A DNA stretch of 64,000 nt from Emticicia sp031378345. Lineage in GTDB: Bacteria > Bacteroidota > Bacteroidia > Cytophagales > Spirosomataceae. The DNA lies in assembly GCA_031378345.1 (NCBI GenBank), contig JANNDY010000023.1, positions 8,399 through 72,398 on the forward strand, read 5' to 3'. This document shows positions 8,162-17,477 of the stretch, piece after piece. The stretch's first letter is position 1, and each line of letters begins with the position of its first letter. Made by a program: the position numbers and the translations under genes. The notes below the pieces were generated by a model. That model did not search any database. It worked only from the letters and a program-made list of their open reading frames with translations, and was not told the DNA's origin.

Positions 8162-9385
8162 ATGAAAAAATCATTTGCTATTATTCTAATTTTAGGTACA
8201 ATTGCCTTGCTGGCATTTAATTGTAAAGAAGTTTCAACCAATCCTTCAACTACAACTCCACCAGTGGTTACACCTCCAGTTGTTACGCCACCTGTTGTAC
8301 CGCCAGTTGAAGTAGCTGGTTACAAGTCAGTTTTGGCTTTTCCAAAGCTATCATTTTCCGACCCAGTTGATTTTAAACATGCGGGAGATGGCACAAATCG
8401 CCTTTTTGTTGTTGAGCAAAAAGGTATTATTCAAGTCTTTGAAAACGATGCAGCTACTGATAAAAAATCTGTATTTCTTGACATTGATGCACGAGTAGCA
8501 TCTGGTGGAGAAATGGGCTTTCTTGGACTAACTTTTCACCCAAATTTCAAGACAAATGGCTACTTTTTTGTAAATTATACAAGAAGTTCGCCTCGCCGAC
8601 AAACCGTTATTTCGAGATTTAAGGCAAACGGACAAGTTGCAGACCCAAATAGTGAAGCCATTTTGTTTACCTTCGACCAACCATATTCCAACCATAATGG
8701 CGGACAAATAGCCTTTGGTGCCGATGGTTTTTTGTACATCGCCACAGGTGATGGTGGCAGTGGTGGCGACCCACAAAATTATTCTCAAAATAAGAAAAGT
8801 CTTCTTGGAAAAATGCTAAGAATCGATGTAAATGCTACTGAAAAGGGCAATTATGGCATTCCAAAAGACAATCCATATATCGGAAATACTGAAGGTTTTA
8901 GTGAAGAAATCTTTGCGTATGGACTCCGAAATCCGTGGCGTTTTAGCATTGATGCTGTTACAAAAAACATTTGGGTCGGCGATGTTGGACAAAACAAAGT
9001 TGAAGAAATTGATATCGTAACCAAAGGCGGAAATTATGGTTGGAGAATAAAAGAAGCAAATAATTGCTATGATGCAAGCGGTGATTGCAATAAAACAGAT
9101 TTAATTCCACCAGTTTGGAGTTATGTGCAGGGCAATGATGGATATTCGGTAACTGGTGGGGCTGTTTATCGTGGCAAAAAACTTACAGATTTGATTGGTA
9201 AATACATTTGTGGAGATTATGTCAGTGGCAAAATTTGGGCATTGAGCAATGACGGAAAAGCTGTTACCAAAAGCGATTTGATAACAAATGTTAGTTCAGT
9301 TTCGACTTTTGGCGAAGATGCCAACGGAGAGTTGTATATTTGCGATTATTCGGCAGGAAAAATTTATAGTTTAGCAAAAAAATAA
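8162..9385 (+). CDS. PQQ-dependent sugar dehydrogenase-like lipoprotein
   Basis: A 407-residue exported lipoprotein with a signal peptide ending at LLAFNC (lipid-modified Cys about 21). A Thr/Pro/Val linker follows, built of three to four copies of TPPVV (residues about 32-50). The rest is a six-bladed propeller of the glucose/sorbosone dehydrogenase family: DIDARVASGGEMGFLGLTFHPNF, the HNGGQIAFGADGFLYIATGDGG motif, YGLRNPWRFS and WVGDVGQNKVEEID. Family members oxidise sugars at a PQQ/Ca2+ site in the periplasm; substrate unknown. It is monocistronic, with a double hairpin directly downstream. Confidence 0.85.
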   Translation: MKKSFAIILILGTIALLAFNCKEVSTNPSTTTPPVVTPPVVTPPVVPPVEVAGYKSVLAFPKLSFSDPVDFKHAGDGTNRLFVVEQKGIIQVFENDAATDKKSVFLDIDARVASGGEMGFLGLTFHPNFKTNGYFFVNYTRSSPRRQTVISRFKANGQVADPNSEAILFTFDQPYSNHNGGQIAFGADGFLYIATGDGGSGGDPQNYSQNKKSLLGKMLRIDVNATEKGNYGIPKDNPYIGNTEGFSEEIFAYGLRNPWRFSIDAVTKNIWVGDVGQNKVEEIDIVTKGGNYGWRIKEANNCYDASGDCNKTDLIPPVWSYVQGNDGYSVTGGAVYRGKKLTDLIGKYICGDYVSGKIWALSNDGKAVTKSDLITNVSSVSTFGEDANGELYICDYSAGKIYSLAKK

Positions 9386-9387
9386 TT

Positions 9388-9442
9388 GTACGACGGGTTT
9401 TCAACCCGTTTCGCTTTTGACGGGTTAAAAACCCGTTGTACG
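9388..9442. repeat. Double hairpin between the sugar dehydrogenase and tatD
   Basis: Two successive 7-bp stems with the same arms (ACGGGTT/AACCCGT at 9393-9409 and 9420-9436) each close a 3-nt loop, and the outer GTAC ends are also inverted. It may terminate upstream transcription or be a palindromic repeat unit. It reaches to within 5 nt of the tatD start. Confidence 0.6.
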
Positions 9443-9446
9443 GAAA

Positions 9447-10235
9447 ATGATAGAAACCCACGCACATATTTACGACGACCAATTTGATGAAGACAGAGAT
9501 TTGATGCTTGAAAGAGCTTTTTCGGCAGGAGTAAAACAAATTTGGATGCCCAATTGCGACCACGAAACCATCGAAGGAATGTTGGCTTTGGAGCAACAAT
9601 ATCCCAACGTTTGCCATGCCATGATGGGCGTTCATCCGTGCTATGTAAAAGAAAATTTTGAGCAAGAATTAGCAATCGTTGAGCAATGGCTCGACCAACG
9701 AAAATTCATCATGATTGGCGAAATCGGTATTGATTTTTATTGGGATTTGACTTTCGTAGCACAGCAAGAAGAAGTTTTTTTAAGACAATTAGCACTTGCA
9801 AAAAAACATAATTTACCCATCTGTATTCATTCTCGAAACTCAAAAAACAATGAACATAATGCGATACTTCGCTGCATCGAATTGATTAAAAAGTTTGCTT
9901 GGAGTGAGTTGAGAGGTATTTTTCATTGTTTTTCAGGAAATTTGGACGAAGCAAGACAAGTTGTCGAACTCAATTTTTTGTTGGGAATTGGTGGCGTAGC
10001 AACTTTCAAAAATGGTGGAATGGACAATGTTTTGCCACACATTGATTTGAAAAATATTGTTCTCGAAACCGACTCACCTTACCTTGCACCTGTACCGCAT
10101 CGTGGCAAACGAAATGAGGTTGCTTACATCGAAATTGTTGCCAAACGTATTGCCGAATTGAAGCAAATTCCTTTTGAAGAAGTAGTGCAACAAACCACAA
10201 AAAATGCCTTATCTTTGGTCGGAATGATTCACTAA
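9447..10235 (+). CDS. TatD-family metal-dependent hydrolase
   Basis: 262 residues with the amidohydrolase fold. The metal-site motif ETHAHIYD sits at the N-terminus, with MMGVHPCYV, MIGEIGIDFYWD, CIHSRNS, GIFHCFSG and VLETDSPYLAP supplying the expected His, Glu and Asp ligands. TatD proteins are 3'-5' exonucleases or deoxyribonucleases in DNA repair and quality control. Length is normal. The stop codon TAA directly abuts the structured element at 10236-10388. Confidence 0.92.
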   Translation: MIETHAHIYDDQFDEDRDLMLERAFSAGVKQIWMPNCDHETIEGMLALEQQYPNVCHAMMGVHPCYVKENFEQELAIVEQWLDQRKFIMIGEIGIDFYWDLTFVAQQEEVFLRQLALAKKHNLPICIHSRNSKNNEHNAILRCIELIKKFAWSELRGIFHCFSGNLDEARQVVELNFLLGIGGVATFKNGGMDNVLPHIDLKNIVLETDSPYLAPVPHRGKRNEVAYIEIVAKRIAELKQIPFEEVVQQTTKNALSLVGMIH

Positions 10236-10388
10236 GGATTGATTAAAAAATAAGTCCGTTCAAATTTATGCAGTATTTTTTGTCAAGATAAGTCAAAAAA
10301 GGTGCAGTTTTGCGAGCAAAATAAGCCTTTTTGATGCAGGATTGGCGAAAAAAACAAATAAATTAACGGAGTTATTTTTAATCAATCC
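10236..10388 (+). repeat. Structured 3'-flank element, copy 2 (after tatD)
   Basis: 153 bp. Terminal inverted arms (GGATTGATTAAAAAATAAG on the left; complement on the right with one base fewer and one change) enclose a T6/A6 hairpin, TTTTGCGAGCAAAA and a third paired region. It starts at the first base after the tatD stop and ends 10 nt before the antiporter start codon. Flanks are CTAA and TAAATT, identical in type to the copy at 39558-39713. Confidence 0.85.
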
Positions 10389-10398
10389 TAAATTACTT

Positions 10399-11640
10399 AT
10401 GAATATTTTTGTTACCATTACTTGGCTCATCATTTTTTGTTCGATATTTTCATATATCAATATCAAATTTCTGAAACTACCAAATAGCATTGGCTTGATG
10501 CTCATTGCGGTAATTATGTCGCTTTGTATTTTAATTTTGGGCAAAAATTATGCAGAAATAGTTATTTTCAAAGATTTTGTCAATAGCTTCAATTTTTCAG
10601 AGTTTTTGCTCGAAAATATGCTTTGCTTTTTACTCTTTGCAGGCTCATTGCACGTTGATTTAAAGCACCTCAACCAACAACGCAAACCCATTATTACATT
10701 TACATTTCTTGGCGTTTTACTTGCTACATTTCTAATTGGTTATGTCCTCTTTTGGATAGCTCCATTATTTGGCTTTGACATTCCTTTAGTTTATTGTTTT
10801 TTATTTGGAGCACTAATTTCACCAACCGACCCAATTGCCGTTTTGGGAATTTTGAAAAATGCAAAAGTACCCAAAAACGAGGAAGTGATAATCACTGGAG
10901 AATCTCTTTTCAATGATGGTGTAGGTGTGGTAGTTTTTCTCACAATTCTACATTCTTTGGAAGGAAATAGTGCTGAAACACTATCTTTTCAAGCAATTTG
11001 GAAAACATTTTTGGTTGAAGTTGGCGGCGGATTACTACTTGGTTTTTTGATTGGTTATCTTGGAAATAAACTTCTCAAAAGCATTGACCACTACCAAACC
11101 GAAGTAATGATTACCCTTGCAATGGTGATGGGAGGCTATACTTTTGCAAAATATTTACATACTTCTGGACCTTTGGCAATGGTTGTGGCGGGGCTTTATG
11201 TTGGCAATATCGGACGTGAAGTAGCGATGTCAGACATTACAAAACAGCAAGTTGATACCTTTTGGGGATTAATAGACGACCTTCTTAATGCCTTTCTTTT
11301 TGTACTAATTGGCTTTGCTATTGTGAGTATTCCTAACTTACAACGATATAGTTTTTTAGGTATCACAGTTATTTTTATTGTGCTGATAATCAGGTACTTA
11401 TCAATAATTATTCCTTTCAAATTGCTCAATTTCAAGAAAATATTAAACCGTAATTTTCCTCTAATTATGACTTGGGGAGGGCTACGTGGCGGTATTTCGA
11501 TTGCTCTTGCACTTTCATTGCCTGATTTTGAGCATAAGCCTTTGATAATCAGCATTACTTATATTGTTGTTTTGTTTGCTGTTTTGGTGCAAGGGCTAAG
11601 TTTGGGAAAATTAGTGAAATATTTAAACAAAAAACCTTGA
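10399..11640 (+). CDS. Na+/H+ antiporter, CPA1 (NhaP-like) family
   Basis: About 413 residues from the ATG at 10399. The longer reading frame from a TTG at 10342 lies inside the repeat element and is rejected. Around 12 hydrophobic segments are visible. The family core SPTDPIAVLGIL is followed by GESLFNDGVGVVVF, which carries the two-helix cation site with the conserved acidic residues. WGGLRGGISIALALSLP is also a CPA1 signature. It exchanges sodium (or potassium) for protons at the inner membrane. The stop codon overlaps the start of the next gene (TTGA), indicating an operon. Confidence 0.9.
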   Translation: MNIFVTITWLIIFCSIFSYINIKFLKLPNSIGLMLIAVIMSLCILILGKNYAEIVIFKDFVNSFNFSEFLLENMLCFLLFAGSLHVDLKHLNQQRKPIITFTFLGVLLATFLIGYVLFWIAPLFGFDIPLVYCFLFGALISPTDPIAVLGILKNAKVPKNEEVIITGESLFNDGVGVVVFLTILHSLEGNSAETLSFQAIWKTFLVEVGGGLLLGFLIGYLGNKLLKSIDHYQTEVMITLAMVMGGYTFAKYLHTSGPLAMVVAGLYVGNIGREVAMSDITKQQVDTFWGLIDDLLNAFLFVLIGFAIVSIPNLQRYSFLGITVIFIVLIIRYLSIIIPFKLLNFKKILNRNFPLIMTWGGLRGGISIALALSLPDFEHKPLIISITYIVVLFAVLVQGLSLGKLVKYLNKKP

Positions 11641-12497
11641 ACCCAAAAACCATCCTTCTTGGTATATTATTCGCGGCACTTTGGGCTTCGTCTTCTGCCG
11701 CATCGAAAATTGGCATTCGGTCGGTTGAGCCTTTGGTACTTTTCCAAATTCGTTTTTTGGTGGCAGGGGTTTTGATGCTTGCTTATTCATTTGTCATTCA
11801 AAAAGACCGCCTTCCACAAGGCAAAGAATGGAAAGAATTGACAATTTTTGGGTTTTTCAATGTTACGCTTTACCTGAGTTTTTTTGTTTTGGGTATCAAA
11901 GAAGTTTCTGCTGGAATTGGTAGCCTTTCAATTGCCACTAATCCATTGATTATCAGTGTGTTAGCCGCATTTTGGTTAGGCAGAAAAATTAAGAATAAAG
12001 TTTGGTTTGCACTATTTTTGGGCATAATCGGCGTGGCGATTGCCTGTTTTCCTCTCATTCAAAAGAGTTATGCTACACCATCGGGACTTTTTTTGATTTT
12101 TTTGTGCATGATTTCCTATTCGATTGGCACAATTTATTATTCAAATATTGATTGGAAACTTTCACGAACAGCCATCAACGGTTGGCAGGTTTTTTTTGGT
12201 GGAATTTTGATGCTTCCTCTTACCTTTTTACTACATAAATCGCCAAATAATTATGACCTAACGTTCTTACTATCAGAAATTTGGATAATTTTCCCTGTTT
12301 CTATTGTTGCTGTAAATTTATGGTTATATTTGCTTAAAATTGATGCAGTAAAAGCTTCATTATTTTTGTTTTTATGTCCAATATTTGGGTTTATTTATTC
12401 TTATTTTTTGCTTGATGAACCTATCACATGGCATACTTTTTTGGGAACAGCATTTGTAATTGCTGGACTTTATTTGGGACAACGAGAAAAAAATTAA
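11637..12497 (+). CDS. DMT-superfamily transporter (EamA)
   Basis: 286 residues with ten hydrophobic segments in two repeated EamA halves (ALWASSSAASKIGIR near the start; the second half from about residue 150). Such proteins export metabolites or drugs at the inner membrane; substrate unknown. The TTG start overlapping the antiporter stop is chosen because the next ATG would remove the first helices. Translation is probably coupled. Confidence 0.82.
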   Translation: MNPKTILLGILFAALWASSSAASKIGIRSVEPLVLFQIRFLVAGVLMLAYSFVIQKDRLPQGKEWKELTIFGFFNVTLYLSFFVLGIKEVSAGIGSLSIATNPLIISVLAAFWLGRKIKNKVWFALFLGIIGVAIACFPLIQKSYATPSGLFLIFLCMISYSIGTIYYSNIDWKLSRTAINGWQVFFGGILMLPLTFLLHKSPNNYDLTFLLSEIWIIFPVSIVAVNLWLYLLKIDAVKASLFLFLCPIFGFIYSYFLLDEPITWHTFLGTAFVIAGLYLGQREKN

Positions 12498-12575
12498 ACC
12501 ATTCACTTAATTTCAGGTCAAAATCAAACTATTACCTACTGTTTTTCGTTTAAATACAAGTATCAACCAAAAACT

Positions 12576-13925
12576 ATGAAATATTCTATTTTCACAGCAC
12601 TTGCAACAGCCATCGTTTTAAGTGCAACTCTAATGAATTCTTGCACCAAACAAGAGCAAATAACTGCTAATTCGGCAAGTTTTGACTTGATTCAAGAAAA
12701 AATATTGAATAAAAGCTGTGCTTCAACGGGCTGCCATGCTTCCGAAAGTGATGGAAGTTTCAAGCAACATGGCTTAATTTTGGCAAAAGGACAAGCCTAT
12801 AAAAACTTGGTAAACATTGACCCGACTAATATCGGAGCAAGACAAGATGGTTTGAAACGAATAAAACCTTTCAAATCTTTGGAAAGTTTGTTTTTTATTA
12901 AACTTTTCTATGACGCAAGTCATCATGGAGGAAAAAGTTACGGTGCTGTAATGCCTCTTGGTAATGATTTACTTTCTAACGGACAATTGGAGTTTATTCG
13001 CCGTTGGATTGAAGCTGGTGCCCCCGAAAAAGAAAGTGTTGCCGATGCAGGATTGCTCGATGATTTAGTTCCAGCTACAGCTACATTTGCAGGATTACCT
13101 GTTCCGCCAGAAGGTACAGGCTTTCAGATGAAATTAGATAAATTTGATGTAGCTCCCAATTTTGAGCGTGAGTTTTTTGTAAGAAAATCTCTCGGAAACA
13201 CGGCAACCGTTTATGTCAATCGCGTGCAAATTAGTATGCGTCCGGGTAGCCACCATTTTATACTCTATGGCTTCCGAAATAATGTAAATCTGCCTAATAT
13301 TGGTCAAGTGCGAGATTTACGCAATAGTGACGGAACCTATAATCTCGTAACATTTGCACAATTGGGTAACCATATTTTCAATTTTGGTGGTGGTGAAGCT
13401 ACCTACGATTATACATATCCTGCTGGTTCGGCAATTGAAGTGCCTGCCAATGCCACTTTTGATATGAATTCTCATTATTATAACGTAAGCACAAAACCAG
13501 TGCCAGGCGAGGTAAATATTAATTTGTTCACGATAAAGAAGGAAAACGTAAAAAATATTTTAAAAGTAATTGACTTTGGCAATCAAAGTCTTAGTATAAA
13601 TCCAAATGCTAAGACTGTTATTACAAAAGATTTTATTTTTGATAGAAATGTCAAAATCGTAACATTGACTTCTCATACACATAAATTTGGAGAAAAATTC
13701 GAGATTTTGATTAAAGGCGGTGCAAGAAATGGCGAAGTTATTTATACTTCACTCAATTGGGAACATCCCGAAAAAATTGATTTTGCTACGCCACTTGCAC
13801 TCAAAAAAGGAGAAGGCTTAACTTCAAGAATTACTTATAATAATTTTTCAAATAAAAAAGTAGGATTTGGACTAACCACCGAAGACGAAATGGGAATTAT
13901 TTTTGGGAATTATTTTGAAGAATAG
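12576..13925 (+). CDS. Cytochrome c / copper monooxygenase-like lipoprotein
   Basis: 449 residues with a lipoprotein signal (LMNSC). An N-terminal haem-c-like region has CASTGCH (C-x4-CH, wider than the usual CxxCH) and a MPLG methionine candidate. The C-terminal half resembles the copper type II ascorbate-dependent monooxygenase fold (PHM/DBH-like): PGSHHFILYG, FDMNSHYYN and SHTHKFGEKF supply clustered histidines, with a late Met. It is probably a periplasmic or outer-membrane redox enzyme; substrate unknown. A related architecture is encoded at 51489-52820. Monocistronic, with a terminator downstream. Confidence 0.7.
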   Translation: MKYSIFTALATAIVLSATLMNSCTKQEQITANSASFDLIQEKILNKSCASTGCHASESDGSFKQHGLILAKGQAYKNLVNIDPTNIGARQDGLKRIKPFKSLESLFFIKLFYDASHHGGKSYGAVMPLGNDLLSNGQLEFIRRWIEAGAPEKESVADAGLLDDLVPATATFAGLPVPPEGTGFQMKLDKFDVAPNFEREFFVRKSLGNTATVYVNRVQISMRPGSHHFILYGFRNNVNLPNIGQVRDLRNSDGTYNLVTFAQLGNHIFNFGGGEATYDYTYPAGSAIEVPANATFDMNSHYYNVSTKPVPGEVNINLFTIKKENVKNILKVIDFGNQSLSINPNAKTVITKDFIFDRNVKIVTLTSHTHKFGEKFEILIKGGARNGEVIYTSLNWEHPEKIDFATPLALKKGEGLTSRITYNNFSNKKVGFGLTTEDEMGIIFGNYFEE

Positions 13926-13974
13926 GGGAGATTTACGAATGACATTTGAGGGACTACCAAATAATATTTTACTC

Positions 13975-14018
13975 AAAAGCGAAGCAAATACTACATGTAT
14001 TTTCTTCGCTTTTTTTTG
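13975..14018 (+). terminator. Terminator after the haem/copper protein
   Basis: Stem AAAAGCGAAG with CTTCGCTTTT, plus inner pairing AAATAC/GTATTT, followed by eight T. Confidence 0.75.
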
Positions 14019-14070
14019 TGGTTTTGCTGAAAAATAAATACATTACATTAAAATTGAAAAAGCTATAAAA

Positions 14071-15435
14071 ATGAAATTTACCTTAACCTTCTACACATTC
14101 ATTGTGTTTGGGTTTTTGACTTGTAATAGTTCGAGCAAGAGCAATTATGTTATCAAAACCCCAAAAAACAAGGACGTTCACTACATTTCAATCAAATCTT
14201 CAGGCGAAATCGTTGATTCACCCAAACGAAAAGCAAGCATGAATATCATACTGAAAGATAGCACCATTTTTAGTTCAGAAATTGGCATAGAGCTACGTGG
14301 GGCAGTTTCTCAAATGTTTTACGACAAAAAATCGTACGGTTTTGAACTTCGAAATATCAAAAATGAATCTTTGGCAGCCTCGCTTTTAGGTTTACCCAAA
14401 AACTCCACTTGGATTCTCCACGGCCCTTATGGTGACAAAACACTTTTGAGAAATACTGTTGCCTACAAAATCTCAAATGACATTGGAAGATATGCCGCCA
14501 GAACCAAATTTGTAGAGTTAGAAATCAACGGTGAATATCTCGGATTTTATGTTTTGATGGAAAAACTCAAACAAGATAATAACCGCATAAAAATAGCCAA
14601 ACTAAGCAAAAATGATACTTTAGCAGAGAAAATCACAGGTGGATATATCTTGAAAATTGACAAAACGGCTGGAAATGATAATGACCAAACAAATTATAAT
14701 TCCGAAAATTCTTTCCCTTCTCGCTACGACACAAAGGGTAGAATCACGAAGAGAACCATCACCAATTTCCTTTACGAATATCCAAAATCAAAGAATATTA
14801 ATGAAATTCAAAAAAAATACATTCAAAATTATGTTGCTGAGTTTGAAAATGTTTTAGCTTCTGAAAACTATAAAAATGAAGAAAATGGTTATCAGAAATA
14901 CATTGATGTTGATAGTTTTATAGATTTTTTTATCTTGACCGAACTCATGCAAAACCATGATGGCTATCGCCTTAGTTCGTATTTACAAAAAGACCGAGGC
15001 AAAAAACTTCAAATGGGGCCAATTTGGGATTTTGATATTGCTTTTGGTTCAGACGCTGGTTTCTGTGACGGCATGAACAAGCATGCTTGGGTTTTTCAGT
15101 ACAACCAATATTGTGGCGGCGACACTTGGCTTGTGCCTTTTTGGTGGAAAAGTTTGGTGTCAGATGAGGCTTTCAAAAATAAACTTATTGCGAGGTGGAA
15201 GGCTTTAAGAGAAACACGATTGGCTGATAATCAATTAGTTATCACAATAGATAATTTTTCAAAACAAATTACTGAAAGTGGAATGGTTGCCAGAAATTTT
15301 GAAAGATGGGATATTTTGAATGAAAGAATTACGCCAAATTCGACCAAAGGTTCGCACGAAAAAGAAATAGCCAGAATGAAATCTTGGCTAAAAGCACACA
15401 CACGTTGGATTGATGAAAATATTGAAAAATTGTAA
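14071..15435 (+). CDS. CotH kinase-family lipoprotein
   Basis: 454 residues with a lipoprotein-type signal ending near LTCNSS. The CotH domain is recognised by the ELRGAVSQMFYDKKSYGFEL start, LLRNTVAYKIS, FVELEINGEYLGFYVLMEKL and the WDFDIAFG metal-site motif. CotH proteins are atypical secreted kinases, known from spore-coat protein phosphorylation and found widely in Bacteroidota with unknown targets. Single gene; upstream DNA has no clear promoter consensus. Confidence 0.85.
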   Translation: MKFTLTFYTFIVFGFLTCNSSSKSNYVIKTPKNKDVHYISIKSSGEIVDSPKRKASMNIILKDSTIFSSEIGIELRGAVSQMFYDKKSYGFELRNIKNESLAASLLGLPKNSTWILHGPYGDKTLLRNTVAYKISNDIGRYAARTKFVELEINGEYLGFYVLMEKLKQDNNRIKIAKLSKNDTLAEKITGGYILKIDKTAGNDNDQTNYNSENSFPSRYDTKGRITKRTITNFLYEYPKSKNINEIQKKYIQNYVAEFENVLASENYKNEENGYQKYIDVDSFIDFFILTELMQNHDGYRLSSYLQKDRGKKLQMGPIWDFDIAFGSDAGFCDGMNKHAWVFQYNQYCGGDTWLVPFWWKSLVSDEAFKNKLIARWKALRETRLADNQLVITIDNFSKQITESGMVARNFERWDILNERITPNSTKGSHEKEIARMKSWLKAHTRWIDENIEKL

Positions 15436-15537
15436 GTTTTTTAGTATTTTCTTCGTGAAACTTAGTTGCTTAGTGGTAAAAAAAGATTTAGTTACTGTAA
15501 GTTTTTTTTTCGTAAATTTGATAAATGAAAAAATCAC

Positions 15538-15942
15538 ATGAAGACTTTACTCATATTATTTCTTTTTTCGTTGAACACCTCTTTCGCTCAGGAAGTGAAA
15601 GAGATTGTACGAAGTATATATTTTGGTGGTGGTAGTGCATACATTGAAAAAGAACAAGCCCAAGAGTTAATAGATTTTGTAAAAAGCATAAAAAACCTTG
15701 AATACTACGAAATCAATATCATGAGCCACACCGACAATATTGGCGGTCGAGAGTTTAACGAATATCTCAGCCGTATGAGAAGTGCTTCTGTTATTGACCT
15801 CCTTCGTGCAATGGAAATTCCGCAAGAAAAGATACGATTCAAAGATTTTGCCTTCGACTTACCAGATTACGACAACAATACATATGAAGGTCGAGCCAGA
15901 AATCGTAGAGTTGATATTCAGTTTAAGCCAATTGTATTTTGA
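15538..15942 (+). CDS. Small secreted OmpA-like domain protein
   Basis: 134 residues: a signal peptide (to about FAQ, residue 18) and then a single OmpA C-terminal-like domain. SIYFGGGSAYI replaces the usual start, followed by MSHTDNIGGREFNEYLSRMRSASVIDLL and GRARNRRVDIQF. This domain normally binds peptidoglycan meso-diaminopimelate, via conserved Asp and Arg residues that are present here (TDN, NRRV). There is no barrel or lipobox, so it may be periplasmic. The next two genes are on the opposite strand. Confidence 0.82.
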   Translation: MKTLLILFLFSLNTSFAQEVKEIVRSIYFGGGSAYIEKEQAQELIDFVKSIKNLEYYEINIMSHTDNIGGREFNEYLSRMRSASVIDLLRAMEIPQEKIRFKDFAFDLPDYDNNTYEGRARNRRVDIQFKPIVF

Positions 15943-15982
15943 AAAGACTAAGTATCTGATTATCAATATTTTATAATCAAAT

Positions 15983-16029
15983 GGGACAAGAAAAGCCTTG
16001 CCCCTTGAATGTAAAATCACATTTTGTTA
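15983..16029 (+). repeat. Direct repeat, left copy, flanking two large secreted protein genes
   Basis: About 47 bp sharing TGCCCCTTGAA, AAAATCACATTTT and TTAAA with 20164-20211 in the same orientation. The first half forms a small hairpin (GGGACAAG with CTTGCCCC). It overlaps the stop codon of the gene at 16027. Confidence 0.65.
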
Positions 16030-17466
16030 AAGCTTAAAAATAATGTAACTATATCGCGTAACACTTCCATCTACTACATTTTCTATAACTCTGATGGTTG
16101 TTAAAGACTCAAGTCTTGCTTGTTCAATTATCCCATAGCCACCATCGGCAATCGAAACTAAAACTAATGTATTCGTATAATCCCAACCTGCTGGAACTGC
16201 CGGTATTGTAAGAGTTATTGTTTGTAGTCCTGTACTTGCTGGGTCATGAATTATCGAACCACTATATTTTGTTTTGATGCTTCCATTCACTTCAGCCGAG
16301 CCATTACCATTGATAGAAAATAATGTTTGTGTACCATTATTAAATACATGGGCTCCGCTTGAGGCTGCATGAGAATATATCATTGCATTTCCTGAAAGAA
16401 TGAGCCTACCATCATAGTCGGCAGTGGCATCATCACTAAAATCAATAAAAGGCGTGCCACCACCACTTAATTGTCGGAGTTCAATATTTGCCATATTGTT
16501 TTGATTAACTTTTACTTCCCAATTTTGATTAGCAGATACTTTAAAATCACCATTTACATCTAATTTGGTTTGTGGAGTTGTTACGCCTATACCAACATTC
16601 TGACTCACATTCATTCCTCCTTTTACATCCAACTGGGCTTGTGGAGAAGTAGTATTTATACCCACTTTTCCTATACTACCAAGAGCATTAGCCCCAATAC
16701 TAAGACTCCATGAAACCAAATTACCAGTATCTGCACCCCCCAAATCTTGAATCAAAAGAGTCCAATTTCCAGATATGTTCTCTGCCTTTAAATTAGCTAA
16801 ATTTGAAATTGGAAATATCGTACCTCCACTTGGCAAATATGTGCCAGTAGCAATATTATCCGAAGTTAATGTAGTAGTTGCAATCTGCCCAATCGCAAGA
16901 TTATTGAAATTCAAAACATTTGAACTAATAAAATTATTACTTGAACCATAGGAACCTGTTCCTATCCTATTTAATAAAACAAACCTATTACCACTTGGAG
17001 CAATGAGCGTAGCTACTATATCTCCACAAAAAGTATGATTTAATGATATCGAAATAGTAATCAAATTTGGGTCAATAATATCTCCTGTTAATGGCACATT
17101 GATTATGCTTGAAACACCAGTAGAACTATTATCTGGAATATTAATATTAGTAGTATTTGTATAGGCTGTACTACTATTATTATTGGAAATAAGGTTGGAA
17201 TAATTGATATTTTGCCCTGTTTGCTGCCAGCCGTTTGTGCCTAATGCTGTACTGCCAAAATTCGCCCAAGTGGTGCCTGTCCAATAGCTAAATTGTTGTA
17301 AAGTAGCATCATAAACCATCATGCCTTCTGTTTTGTTGGGTAGTGAATTTTTGATGACGGTAGTCATTTTTGGCACACTTACTCTGTCTGGTAAGATGAT
17401 GGTGTTTTGAGCAAAAACCTTACTTACAAAAAGCAAGAAAACAAGGAGATAGAATGTTTTTTTCAT
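16027..17466 (-). CDS. Secreted protein with P-domain and fibre-like repeats
   Basis: About 479 residues; the start is taken at 17466, giving signal peptide MKKTFYLLVFLLFVSKVFAQ. The middle (roughly 120-265) is a proprotein-convertase P-domain (beta-sandwich: INVPLTGDIIDPN, SLNHTFCGDIVATLIAPSG, GNWTLLIQDLGGADTGNLVSWSL). Two copies of a GIN/GIGVTTPQ-x-LDV motif follow, as in phage-tail or adhesin-like Bacteroidota proteins, then a C-terminal beta-rich domain. It is likely a surface or secreted adhesin. It is downstream of, and probably cotranscribed with, the delta-60 protein (11 nt apart). Confidence 0.7.
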   Translation of the reverse strand: MKKTFYLLVFLLFVSKVFAQNTIILPDRVSVPKMTTVIKNSLPNKTEGMMVYDATLQQFSYWTGTTWANFGSTALGTNGWQQTGQNINYSNLISNNNSSTAYTNTTNINIPDNSSTGVSSIINVPLTGDIIDPNLITISISLNHTFCGDIVATLIAPSGNRFVLLNRIGTGSYGSSNNFISSNVLNFNNLAIGQIATTTLTSDNIATGTYLPSGGTIFPISNLANLKAENISGNWTLLIQDLGGADTGNLVSWSLSIGANALGSIGKVGINTTSPQAQLDVKGGMNVSQNVGIGVTTPQTKLDVNGDFKVSANQNWEVKVNQNNMANIELRQLSGGGTPFIDFSDDATADYDGRLILSGNAMIYSHAASSGAHVFNNGTQTLFSINGNGSAEVNGSIKTKYSGSIIHDPASTGLQTITLTIPAVPAGWDYTNTLVLVSIADGGYGIIEQARLESLTTIRVIENVVDGSVTRYSYIIFKL

Positions 17467-17477
17467 GATATTATTTT

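Noticed and set aside
10342..10398. TTG start that would extend the antiporter by 19 residues.
   Set aside because: The extension lies within the palindromic element, and the ATG at 10399 starts just before the first membrane helix.
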